From Torreya grandis (lineage: Eukaryota; Streptophyta; Pinopsida; Cupressales; Taxaceae): a stretch of 64,000 nucleotides of DNA. The notes beneath the pieces are model-generated. The model searched no databases. It was not told the DNA's origin and saw nothing but the letters and a program-made list of their open reading frames with translations. This document shows positions 34,716-46,599 of this stretch, one piece after another; the first letter of the stretch is position 1; every line of letters begins with the position of its first letter. Location of the stretch: the NCBI GenBank assembly GCA_037957365.1, contig JARHVA010001426.1, positions 2,163,501 to 2,227,500 of the forward strand, in the 5' to 3' direction. The translations under genes were made by a program, and so were the position numbers.

Positions 34716-37700
34716 TTAATTGGTAATGAGGTGAGGGTATTTCTCCTTCACCTTTTCAACTTCTATCTATTTGGCCTTGTTCGGGTGCATCCCTTTAAGA
34801 CCAACATGAAGATACTAAACATTTCCTCTTTGTGAGGTTCAAACCTTCCTATAAAGAATTGTATCTCTCTGTAACTCAGTTAGATATTCAGGAGCAAAAT
34901 CATCAACAAAAGGAATAGATACACTTTCATCATGATCTACAATCATTGGAGGCTCATACAATTTCAGATTTTCCTACAACTGAATAAATTTGCATGTATG
35001 ATGGAAAATCTAATCGAAAAGCATTTTTACCAATTTTGTCTATAATCCAGAAAGGACCATACCGGATTGGTTTAAATTTTTACCTTCACCTATCAGTCTT
35101 TCCATACTAATGTGAAGCCATACCAAATCTCCTACAACAAAATGGTGATCAACATGATGTTTGTCATGTCTTGCTTTGTACTTTGCTTGAATTTTCTCTA
35201 ATTGATCTCAGATAATCTGGTGTACTAGCTATATCTTTTCAATGTACTTCTTAGCTTTAATAACATCATTATGTTCAACAATAGATGAATCCTATCCATA
35301 ACAAACTTCAAATGGAGATTTCATGGTAGAATAATGAAGTGCATATTTATAAGCATGTTGTATATAACACAAATGTTCATCCCACAACTTGGGATGTTTA
35401 CTGTAATAACCCCTAAGCAAATCTACCACTTTATGGTTCACAACCTCTATTTTACCATTGGTTTGTGGATGAAATGTAGTGCTCTTTTTCAATTTAGTGT
35501 TCATCAATTCCTATAAAGTTGACCAAATTTTCCCAAGGAACTGAGAATCTTGATCATAAATAATAGAAGTGGGCAAACCAAAATGAACCCATACATGTTG
35601 GAAGAACAAATGTGTAGTTCCTTCTCCTATAATTTGTTTAGTGCAAGGAATCAACACACACATCTTGCTAAATTTATCCACTACCACATATAAATAATCA
35701 TGTTTCCTTTGTGACATGGGCAAGCCCCCTACAAAATCCATGGAAATACTTTCCCAAAGATGAGTAGGAATAGGTAAGGGAGTGTAAAGTCCTAGTTTCT
35801 TGTTACTAGGATTACTTGTGGAACAAAGAACACACCCCTTAATGTATTTGGAAACATTTTCCTGCATACGGGTTCAATAACAATACATTTTCAAAAATTT
35901 AACCATTTTACCAACTCCAAAATGACCAAAAATAAGAGAAGTATGAGCTTCCTAAATCATGTGCACCTTTTCATTTTGAGGAATACAAAGTTTACCCAAA
36001 TGATAAAAAGTCCATTATGCACATGATAGTCTAATTCTTCTACCTATTTACCACTTATCAAGTCCTCATACACATCCTTAAAATCAACATCATCAACACA
36101 TTGTTCTTTATAACTTTCATGAGATAAAAAACCATGCTGTAAAAGAATAGATGCAACTACCATAAGAGGCCTAGAAAGCATGTCAACGACTTTATTTTAT
36201 ATAAATTTTTTATACCTGATCACAAGATGGAATTATTACAAGAAACCCATCCAACAGAAGTGCCTAGAGTGTTGTAGCTTGGTTTATGATTGGAGATACT
36301 GGAGGGGCTAGTGATCTGTATGTATTACTATTTCTTTGCCCATCAAGCAATGTTTCCATTTTTTAACACTTTGAACCAATGCATACAATGCTTTATCATA
36401 AGTTGGATAATTTATTATTACACTTGTGAAGGTCTCAGAATGATAGCAAATAAGCTTCTTTCCCTACATTAAAACATCTCCCATAGCATAATCACTTGCA
36501 TCTGTCTTGATCTCAAATGGTCGTTGCAAATCAGGAAGTGCCAAGATAGGAGCAGTACTAATTTTTGTCTTCAATGTGTCGAAGGCCTTTTGATGCTTGC
36601 CTCCTCACTAAAAGACCAATTTAGTACTAGTCAAAGAATTCAAGGGTGATGAAATAAATGAGAAATGAGCAATAAATTTTCTCCAATATTGTACTGCACC
36701 AAGAAAACTTCTAACCTCAATTACATTTTGGGTTTAGGCCATTTAACAATTACCTCCATTTTTATAAGATCAATTTTCAATTCACCATGTCCTACAATAT
36801 AACCCACATAAATCAAAGAGGTTTTTCCACACTCATATTTTGACATTTAAAAATAAAGTTTTTCCCTTCTTAATGGATCCATGACTTTCTTAATATGAGT
36901 GACATGATCTTCCCAAGATTGACTGAAGATCAAAATATCATCTAACTAGACTATAACAAAATTATCAAGGAATGGCCTAAAAACATCATTCGTCAAACAC
37001 ATGAATGTAGCTAATATATTGCACAACCCAAAAGGCATGACAAGCCATTCAAACAATCCATGTTTTATCTTAAAAGTAGTTTTCCAAATATCACCATCAT
37101 CAATCCTAACTTGATGATAACCACTTTTCAAGTGTAACTTAGTGAAATAAACAACATTTTTTAATTGATCGAATAAATAATCAATATGAGGAAGAGGGTA
37201 ATGATTCTTAATAGTAGTTTTGTTCAAAGCATGAAAATCAACACACATTCACCATGTTGCATCTTTATTTGGCACCAAAATGATAGGCAAACCAATAGGA
37301 GATGAACTTGGATGAATAACACCTCTTTCCAATAGTTTCATTACTTATTTTTTGATTTCCTCATTTTCCACCACTGATAACCTGTACATGCCAATGTTAA
37401 GGAGAGCAGAATCCTATAATAACTGAATTTCATGTTGAACTCCCCTTTTATGGGGAAACCTTTTGGGATCTACAAACACATCATCATAACTAGAAATGAT
37501 TTCATCAATTCATTATTATGCCTAGGATCACAATTTTCTAAAGCTTGGGAATATTATTTTTCGTTATACTTAATCAACATGAGACAAAAAGTCTTGCTTG
37601 AATTAACTAGTCTTTTCATTTGCCCTGTTGAAACCAAAGAAAGACTTATCTTAATGTGATGTGCCTTGACTATATATTTAATGCAATCCTTAACAATCAA

Positions 37701-39172
37701 GTACTTATTTTCCTCTCTATCAAAGATTTCCTTTCTATCATAAAGATAAGGGCATCCCAAAACAATCCCACATATGTCCAAAGGGACTACATATGGATCA
37801 ACCTCATCCATGAACTTGGATGTGATTACAAATTTTAATTTGCAAGTTTTTTTTACTTGCAGCTTTGCATCATCACACACCCAACCTAGTGGATAAGGAT
37901 TTAGATGTAGATTGGTTTACAAGCCTAACTTTTTTACAACCTCCTCAGACATTAAATTTTATTGTGATCTACTATCAAATAGAGTGTCAATTTTTGTATG
38001 TTTAGAAATAACTCTAATGTTGAACAATTCATTTCTTCTCTTATCATCATGCACAGATTGCTATTTGGAAGAAGAAGCAATATTGGATGACTTAGTGCTA
38101 GAAACAGAAAGAGAAGAATAATTTTGCAAACCCATGGATATGATCTTATTTTCATCCCCTAAATCTGAACCTAGATCTTGTACCATAGCATTTTTTTTCT
38201 TTTATTTCTTTTTAAACCTTTTTTGTCTTAACTCAGGATGTAATTTCCAATACTTAGACTCATCATGATTTTTCTTGTAATGATTATAAATTGGCTTTCC
38301 TTCTTTTTGAATAGTAAAAGTGGAATTTTGTTTACCCTTTTCAGAACTTTACCTTTTGATTGTTTAACATCAAATTGCTTACTTTCAACTTTAAGAAAAA
38401 ATTCTTTTAGTGGTTTTCCTATAGCCTCTAAGTGAGTGGCTTGAACACATACTGCATCTAAATTAGTGGGATTGAGAATAATAATCATGTGTCTCAAATA
38501 ACTATGCAACCCACCTATGTACTTAAGCAATGTTTCTTGTGTATACAACAAAACATTCAAAAATAAAGCCTTTCTCTTAAATTCTTGTGTATATTCCTAA
38601 ACACTTTATCCTTTAGTTTGTCTGAAAGTTTGTCAATCCATTATGGCTTATTACAGATAGCCTAAAAGATAAAATTGCTTCTTGAGTTCATCAATAAATT
38701 CACTCCAAGTAGAAATCGATTTACCTTTTTAAAGCTCATTTTCCTTCAACTTACTCTCCCACCAAATGAGTGTTGTGCCTCCCATTCGAAGAGTAGCCAA
38801 GTGCATTTTCACCTCATCCTCAACAATTTTTTGGACCTTGCAATATACTTCAATTTACTTTATCTAATTATCCAATTTCTCTGCATTAATCTCACCATTA
38901 AACATTGACAAATCAAACTCGATATCTAGCTTTAATGAAGGAAGAGGTTTAAAAACTTTCTTATCTTTACCATAATTTGAAGAGGAGTAAAATTTATCAT
39001 ATTATTTACTACCTTCATCACTCTCCATTTTCTTTTGTCTTTTCGAGTAAAGCTCCTCAATCATGCCCTTCATTTCCAAGAAAGCTTTGTGGAAAGCTTG
39101 TTCAGACTCAAACTCTTTTCTTGACATTTTAGAAGCATGTCTCAAAGCAACCTCTCGATCGTACTCTGCCAT
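34716..39172 (-). pseudogene. gag-pol polyprotein of chromovirus E
   Basis: ATG at 39172 (MAEYDREVALRHASKMSRKE) and stop TAA at 34716-34718: about 1485 codons, near normal for a plant chromovirus. Gag: DIEFDLSMFNGEINAEKLD and GGTTLIWWESKL (about 38750-38930). Knuckle (38250-38297) reads YNHYKKNHDESKYW, with Tyr at the expected Cys positions. Protease region 37554-37880, YVVPLDICGIVLGCPYLYD (family mPLd.cdvvLGm.WL). RT run 36946-37248: CVDFHALNKTTIKNHYPLPH, TFKIKHGLFEWLVMPFGL. Integrase runs 35511-35867 and 35292-35507: SISMDFVGGLPMSQ, FSKMCVLIPC, TFHPQTNGKIEVVN, the last with the catalytic Glu. C-terminal: GLKGMHPNKAK, then a stop where Trp is expected, then IEVEKVKEKYPHL, a chromodomain-like motif that would aim integration at marked chromatin. 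Stops and frameshifts throughout. Confidence 0.88.
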
Positions 39173-39240
39173 TACTCCTTCACCCTACTTAAATTTAGAC
39201 CTTGTCAACATACACTAGCAATCCACTTTGTTAAAAAAAA
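39173..39240 (-). other. leader of E with undetermined primer-binding site
   Basis: Sixty-eight bases between the 5' LTR and the gag ATG. The bases next to the LTR (TTTAACAAAGTGGATTGC on the minus strand) do not clearly match a tRNA 3' end; AGTGGATTGC might be a decayed TGGTATCAGAGC-type site. Confidence 0.4.
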
Positions 39241-40660
39241 TGTTGGATCTGAACTAAAAATATGATTTGTAAATTGAAATTAAACAAGTGTCAAAAATAA
39301 AAAAGCACACTATTGTTTAAAAGATCTAACTTTTTTAGTCTTTTATGATTTAAAAAGATGCAAAGTGGACTGATTTTAAGAGTGAAAATACAAAAAAATT
39401 AGAGTCAAATAGATAGAAATCACCCATCAAGATTTGATAATAGAGTTTAGCTTTTAAGGCCTACATCTCTGGGTCCTCTCAATAGTAAGGACTATTCCAT
39501 TAAATGTCACAACAAATGGCTTTACAATTGTTTGGAAGTCTTCAAGTCTTCTTTAGGGTCTAGTCTCTATCAGAGAAAATTATTTTAAGCTAAATGCATA
39601 AGATAAAGAAATAAAAGTCTCTCTAAGTATCTCAACACTCTTTTTTTACAATACATAGTCCTCGAACAACTACCCTTCAAATGCAACATAGCCACTTTAT
39701 ATAGTAATGCAACTTGCAGGTCTAGCAGTTGGTCACTTATCCTTTTACATGGACAAGCAAGGTTTAAATCTCAATTATCGATATTTAGTCCTACATTTGG
39801 AAAAATAGAGAATGGTTTGGCTTTTATAAGCTTAAGCCTACATGGTATTCATTACCGAATGCATTTTGTTAGCAAAGGCATTCCCGAGTTGGCATTCTCC
39901 TTATTAGCAATGCTGATGTTGCATACTATATTTGATATTCAATGGTCCAATGTTGGCAAACATGATTCATTGATAGGATTGACTCAGACTATAGAGGATA
40001 ATTGTTATTGAGATGTGATTCGATAGTCCACGTCAATCTCAATAGTTTAGATTGTTGAAGCAACATATCTTACATTAAAAATTTGATGTGGTTGGCCACA
40101 TTCACATTCTTCGAGCTCAGTAGATCAACTTGTATTGGTTGATAATGTGACTCGAGTTGACATGTGGTGTTTACAAATACATAATATATATATATCCCAC
40201 ATGCATGGGATTACAAAAAAATAGTTGTTTAAATGCAAAACCACACACAAAGCATTGTGAAGTAAAGTGGCAAGGCACCCTTCCTCATAAAAAGTACATT
40301 GACCCTTGTTGAGGGCCCCCAATGAGTAAATAATGGGGCCAATTCAACCAAATCCATATGTTATCAAAGATGAAGGAAAAAAAACAAAACAAACCCAAAC
40401 TTTTTACATAAATTGATTGCTACATGTCACTTCATTATTGGTCTACTTGGCGTGTTAGAATTATGCCACTTGTCAACCTGTTACACCATTTCTTACCTAT
40501 TGATCTAGAAATTTAGTGTGTGATAACTTGTGCATATGGAATCAAAATTGGTCTATTCAAATTACACTAGAAATCTCTCGAAAAGCTATATTTTGTGCCA
40601 TCAATCAAACTAGATTTTGAAGACTTCATTTTTATAATAAACATGGATCCTCCTGGATCA
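39241..40660 (-). repeat. 5' LTR of E
   Basis: 1420 bp, partner of 33282-34673. It starts TGTTGGATCTGAAC and ends CCTGGATCA on the + strand. Confidence 0.9.
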
Positions 40661-40665
40661 CACAC

Positions 40666-42729
40666 ATCCTTAGGTTTCTTGTTTGGCTTATTTTCCCATT
40701 TTTCAGAGATTTGAGAAACTTTGTTCACACTGGGAGGCATGGATTTCTTTTCACTTTGTATTTTTGGTCTTATAAAGCTTGTTCTACATTATTTATCTAT
40801 GTAACCAAAATTATTGTAATTATAGGGAGCAAATGAATTTTTGATAACAAAGTTTGTTCTCCTTTTAGGTGTAACTCTACATTCATTAGCCCTATGACTA
40901 AATTGATTACAGGTATAACAATAACCATAGAAAAATGAGGAATACTTGGTCATATCATTTATTTGTAGCAAGACGAGGAGGTCTTCTTAACACTGGCTTC
41001 TTCAAGTCTCTCACCCTTATGTAACCATCTACATCAACTACCTTTGTGTTCTACATCTTCCTTGAGTTTGTAGAGATTGACTCATTATTATTTTTCTTTT
41101 ATTTAGGTTTATTTTCTCCTTCAAATTTCTTCACATTAGTTTTGCTTGTGTCTTTTTTTGTATCTTTAGATGCATTCTTGCAAAATTTTTCATTCTTTGT
41201 TCCTGATTCTCCTTCTACTTTGAAGTTGTCATATAAGTTTATAGATGTACTAGTTATGGGACTTTTTCCTTTTTTGAAACCAAGACCAGTTCTTTCTTTT
41301 GATGGCTTTTGAGAGTTGATTAGCTCATCAAGAATTTATGAACCTTTTATCAACTTTAGACTTTTGTCTATTTGTTCTTTAGATTTTTCAAGTTCTTTCC
41401 TTAAAGCCACTATCTCTGCTTCTAACTTCAAGCATTTATTATATTTAGACTGTAGTTCAAATTTGACTACATATTCTATTATTTTAGTCTCTTCAACTTG
41501 TGTCTTTAGGCTAACTATCATCTGATTAAAATTTTCAAGACTTTTGGATAACTTTTTAATCTCCTTTTGTGCCTGCTTCTTTTGCTTTAAGTTCTCTTTT
41601 CTTAGATTTTCAATTTCATTTAGAGCACAAATGAGTTCACCCTCTAGATCCACTTCTCCATCCTCTTCTTTATTTGAGTCTTCAACTTCTTCTATTTATT
41701 GATCCATAGAGGCTGATTGTAATGTCATAAATAGGGATTCATTTCCCTCAGCCACAAATTCACAATCATGGTCATCATTTGAGCTATCACACTCATCCAA
41801 TGAATTTCTATCTTCTTTTATGTACAATCCCTTATTATTTTTTAAGTTCTTCTTTTTGGAGTAGTGGGGTTTCATCTTTTTACTATCCTCTTCTTGCTCA
41901 AAATTATCCTTTTTGTTATAAGGGCATTTAGTATCAAAATGTCCTACCTTACCACAGTTAAAACATTTAAAGGGTAACTTACCTTTGTACTTTCTAGATT
42001 CTATTCTTAATTTTTTGACAAGGTTGGCTTCTTCTTCATCAGTCTCCTTAGATCTAGATGTAGGTGCTTCTACTTTTAATTTCTTGGATGCTTTGAATGC
42101 AACTTCTCTCTTGAAAGTATACGCTTCTCTCATTCTCATCTCATAGGTTGCGAAGGTTCCATGCAACTCATCTACATTGAGATTATCTAGATCTCTTAAT
42201 TCCTCTATTGCAGAGATTTTAGAGTCATACCTTGATGGCAAAGATCTTAGGACCTTTTTGACAATGATCAAATCTTTCATCTCTTCTCCAAGGCCTCTAA
42301 TGACATTGACTATTTCATCTACTATGAGGAGGTAGTCTGCAATTTTCGCTTTTCATTCATTTTAAGACTTTCAAACTTGCCTTTGTATGTTTATAGCTTG
42401 GCCTGCTTTACCTTCTCATCACCTTCATAGATGATCTTCAACTTGTTCTAGATATCTTTTACATTTTTACAATGCATTACTTTGAAAAACTCTAAGTCAG
42501 ACAATCCACAAAGGATAGCATTCTTTGCCTTAGAATTACTCTCATATGCCTTCTTTGCAGCATGATTAGTAGGAGTTATAGTAGGAATTGTATATCCATT
42601 TACAACAGACATCCATACATCAAACCCTAAAGAAGATAAATATGCTTCCATTCTAATGCTCTAAAATGCATAGTTTGATCTATCAAAGAGAGGTGCTTTG
42701 TTTGAGGAAGAGCTTTATTAACTAGCCAT
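40666..42729 (-). pseudogene. copia gag of element D with two zinc knuckles and a coiled coil
   Basis: ATG at 42729 (MAS then two stops). Order: a UBN2-type gag core with APLFDRSNYAF, a stop where Trp is expected, SIRMEAYLSSLGFDVW, then AILCGLSDLEFFKVMHC and KNVKDI (family W...M.a.L...d.w..v..g......A..ai...l....f..v..c..Ak.iWd.L). Next SLPSRYDSKISAIEELRDL (about 42205-42260). The first knuckle CFNCGKVGHFDTKCP is a perfect CX2CX4HX4C (about 41930-41975). A Lys/Glu-rich coiled coil spans 41336-41653 (LRKENLKQKKQAQKEIKKL). A second knuckle GYCYTCNQFSHRANECR lies at 40875-40930. Two knuckles around a coiled coil occur in some long-gag plant copia elements. It forms the particle and binds element RNA. 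The tail joins pol across E. Confidence 0.85.
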
Positions 42730-42786
42730 TTGTATTCACTATCCAAGATCTACCTGAGTTGATTAAGCTTCTTATAAGGAACTAGG

Positions 42787-42799
42787 GCTCTAATACCAA
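42787..42799 (-). promoter_or_regulatory. primer-binding site of D (initiator Met tRNA)
   Basis: Minus strand TTGGTATTAGAGC starts two bases from the 5' LTR and matches the plant initiator-Met primer site TGGTATCAGAGC with one C to T change. Confidence 0.85.
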
Positions 42800-42800
42800 T

Positions 42801-44936
42801 TGTTAGAACACAAATATTTACTGAGAGGGGGGGGTGAATCAGTAGATTGATTAAAATTATTATTTTAATCATTTTTAATGCAATTTAGAAAGGATATACA
42901 TAGATCACACACACACATGCATAACACTAGATGTACATGGAAAACCCAATATGGGAAAAACCACCATGAAAATAGCTACTAGAATCTACTATTCTAATCC
43001 AACCTCACAATCAAGAACCTCACTAGTTACAATGTTTAAGGTTATAAACCTTAAGGAGACACCAATCCCCTGATTTAAGAGCACCTAATCTAAGGAAGCA
43101 CCAACTCCCTAATTTGAGCACCAACTCAGCTCTTCTGATGGCACCCACCAATTAGATCTATTATGGAGCCACAACTCTAGATTACAAGATTTGATTCAAA
43201 AATGAATCTAGTTCTCTGTTATAAACCTGTTATGCAACTGGTCATACTCTACTTTTCATCTCTCTTCCTCTCTTCCTCTCTCCCTCTCAATTAAACATTT
43301 TTCAACACTTAGTGTATTCTTTAGATGTTGTATATATGCATTGGATCTAGATCTCACATCGTTCTGTGTTCACACTTGGTCATTAACATATCACACACCA
43401 TTCTTAGACTCAGTTCATATTTATTTAAAAAGTTTCCCACTTATTAAATTCAGGCTCCACCACCATAATTCTCTATCTTTTACTATATTTAGCATATATT
43501 AGGATTTAATTTTGATGGACATGCTAGATTACATAATTTTGATCGATCACAATGATCTATATCATTCTCTATATCATATAATACATCTTTCATATATATT
43601 CCATCACTTGACCATTGAGATGAACATATATTTAAATACTAACCATTGATCTTAAGTTTCACACCATGATCTAATAATCCTCATTCAAATGTCTCAACTT
43701 TAAAATGCAACTATTAAATCAAGCTTTGATAGGCTCATGTGCTCCATTATATCTTTATGAGCTTTTGAACTTTAACACTTCAACTTGAGTGCATCTGTTG
43801 ATTAAAATCTAATAGGCTCACTTGATCCATTATATCTTTGTGAGCTTCCAAACTTTATCATTTCATTATTTAAAATGCATCCATTGATATTTTAATCCAA
43901 GATCCTATGTGCCATTAGATATTTGAAAGAAACACAAACTTTACCTCTATCTATTGTTAAACATTAGATATTTTTACCTCTTTGACTTCTCACACTCCAT
44001 TGATCTTCATTGCATGATCATGCACTTACCGTTAGATCCTTTGATAGACTAATATGCTCATTGGTTTTTTGTCTGATAAGCTCCTATGAATGTGACACTT
44101 ATCACCCTCACATACTTTCTATACATTGTTGTCAATGCCCATGCCTATGACACTTTCCACTCTCACACGCCTTCTATACATTGTTAGTCCTTACACTTGT
44201 GACACTTGGAACTAACATGTGCCTTTTGAGCACTGTACTGTCAGTCCCCATGCTTGTGATACTTGGTACTCACATGTTCATTCTATACATTATCAGTCCT
44301 TATGCTTGTGATACTTGGCACTAACATGTTTACTCTCGAGTACCTTTGACATATTAACTTTGATATGAATCATTGGATCTTCATTGTATAATTTAGCGCT
44401 AGTCATTGATTAAGCTCAAACAAGTCTTAAGTCAAAGAATTGAAAATATTAAGGTCTTTGATCACTATTCTAAGTCGACAATTGCTAGTTGAAGGGGCCA
44501 ATTACACAATGATGAGAAAGGCTTAAGTTATAACTTAAGTGACCAGTTCTTGCCTATATCAAGTCAACATAAAAATAGAAGTGCCTATGAATGACATGAC
44601 TTAAAAACTTAGGGTTATACTAAGAAACCCTAGTAATGGTTGAAAGCTAAAATAAATCATTATTGAGATCATGTCTCTTTATCTGAACCTGCAGACCATA
44701 TATATGAGATGCACTTGAAAAACCCATAATAGATCTTCTATCAATTTCTCTGTGAACAACTATAAACAATATCTATAAAATCATGACAAATTTATAAGAC
44801 AATATTGTAACTTGTGCAATTATAAAACATGTTCTTCTCTCCATCACTCTTGCTTGTGACTACATCTTTGACATCAATGAAATTTATAGTGTCAAATATC
44901 TCTCTTTTGACAACAATGACAATCATATTACTAACA
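42801..44936 (-). repeat. 5' LTR of D
   Basis: 2136 bp, partner of 27708-29821. It starts TGTTAGAACACAAAT and ends ATTACTAACA on the + strand. It holds the same internal tandem arrays. Confidence 0.92.
44092..44345 (-). repeat. five tandem units in the 5' LTR of D
   Basis: Copy of the array at 28975-29240. Units begin GTGACACTT or variants (TATGACACTT, GTGATACTT) at about 44092, 44145, 44190, 44245 and 44300. Confidence 0.65.
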
Positions 44937-44941
44937 CACAA

Positions 44942-46300
44942 ACATATCTTATGCCATAGCTCATAGGGACATATAAATGGGTTGACAAAGGGTCATGTGA
45001 TTTGGATCCTTTGCCTTATTCCACTTGAAAGACGAGTTTTTATTTCCTCAGATGAATTTCTTCATGATGGTCTTGATCAAGATTGGTGCTAGCATAGAAA
45101 CCAATTGTGTCAATGGTTCATTGAAGAGGTGTAGGGATTATTTAGGGTCATGATGGATAGTCCTTAGATGATATTCAATGGGACTTGGGTCACCAAATAT
45201 AGCTTCATGTATGTCTTGGAGGGTGAGGTATAAATCCATTCTTGAAAAAGAATAGAATAACACCAATTTTCATGTTTTCCTTTAATAGATGCTAAAATTA
45301 GGTTACCATGTGTCATTCTTCATGAACATACCATGTCTGTGCCCATATGCGTAGAGTACCATAGAATGCATGCACCCATAATTACTCTAGTAAGTATGTC
45401 ACTTCATCTCTCCACATTGTCTCACAGGCTTCGATGTGAGGTTCGAATGCTTATATGCCACTGTAACTGATTAATCCCCTAACTTTGTTGTCATAGTGGA
45501 ATCAATGATGTAAGATAGAGTGTACTTGATCATAATGAATGAGTTTCTCATGATGGGTTATATACCATATTGTAGCATTTATATCTAAAATATGAACTAA
45601 TGACCTTATACAATCACTTTTAGAATCATAAAATTCTTCAAGGTGTTGTATGAAGTCATGTACCTCCATTTGTCCATGAAACTATGAATCCTCATCAAGT
45701 CTTTTAAGTAGTTCCTCTATGATTGGTCTCCTCATGTATTGATTAGTGATAAGGCACACAAACCTATGATGTTTATGAAACTAGCATGGAATGGTCTCCT
45801 GACTTCTAATTGCAGTACACACTCATCTAGTGAGGTTGTAGTTATTATGTGCCTAAGAATTACAAGCATTGCTTGTAGTGTTAGAGAAGGACTGAGTATT
45901 TGACCATTTGAGAATGCCATCTAGAGTTGGATCCCTTCGCTCATCATATCTAACCATGACATTATAAATGTGATTAATATCTTTTTTAACATTAACAGGT
46001 TCTATATAAGGGGGGCCCTGTGTTTGATCCAAGGGAATACTAACACGTTGGTCAGAGTTCTCAAAATTAATATATTACTTCGTGAAGCTTAGGTATAAAT
46101 TATTCTCATAGTACTAGGGCCATCCCAATAGAGAAAGGAAGTCATCTATCTCAGCTAATTGAAAAACCTCAAAATCTACCTTGAAGGGTACTCCATGTAT
46201 TTCAACTGTGGTGTTTTTGAGGACACCTATTTGTAAAGCACGAGTCTTGTTAGCCATGAATAAGATGTGGGGTGATAGATGTAATATTGGACTAGCCATT
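44942..46300 (-). pseudogene. protease region and linker of element C
   Basis: An open run 46114-46299 reads ANKTRALQIGVLKNTTVEIHGVPFKVDFEVF and DDFLSLLGWP when taken in parts. This corresponds to the C-terminal half of gypsy retropepsins (LG.l.nv.v.v.g..f..dFvV....+.y..LLGrPW). The active-site Asp region upstream is not clear. The stretch down to 44942 is the linker to RT, whose continuation is at 27702 on the far side of element D. Confidence 0.65.
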
Positions 46301-46599
46301 TATTTCTAGGAATATTTGGTAAGGACATTCACTTTTATGCTAGTGTCAACTAGTATATCCCATATTACTCATCCATCGATGACAACATTGACTAATATAT
46401 CTCTATCTTCTAGGAGAGAAAAGGGAACAAGAGTGTCTTATCTCTAAGCATGATTCAAGTGATGATCCTTAGTCTACCAAATGGATTAGGTTTGAGCATC
46501 ATGTGGTGCTTGTGCTTGATTATTAAGCTAAATTTTTAGTTGTGGGATAATGTCTTTATCCAACTTGTGCTTACATAGTTCCTGGAAGTCATCATGTGC

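Larger units (their letters stand above)
33282..40660 (-). mobile_element. Ty3/gypsy chromovirus element E, innermost level
   Basis: LTRs 33282-34673 (1392 bp) and 39241-40660 (1420 bp). Perfect 5-bp duplication CACAC (33277-33281 and 40661-40665). It encodes one gag-pol reading frame on the minus strand ending in a chromodomain-like tail. It sits in the gag-protease junction of D: the D frame (VWKVKDQKDT, then LWVIDSG) resumes directly at 33276. It is the most complete element in the window. Confidence 0.9.
27708..44936 (-). mobile_element. Ty1/copia element D
   Basis: LTRs 27708-29821 and 42801-44936 with a perfect 5-bp duplication CACAA (27703-27707 and 44937-44941). Minus-strand order is LTR, initiator-Met primer site, gag, protease, integrase, RT, RNase H, polypurine tract, LTR. 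Protease-integrase-RT order defines copia. About 9.9 kb without element E, which sits at 33282-40660. The long LTRs (2.1 kb) and large gag suggest a long-LTR copia lineage; the precise lineage is not assigned. Confidence 0.92.

Noticed and set aside
42787..42799. Possible tRNA gene fragment
   Set aside because: Only the tRNA 3' complement is present next to LTRs: primer-binding sites, not genes. No cloverleaf-forming sequence was seen in the window.
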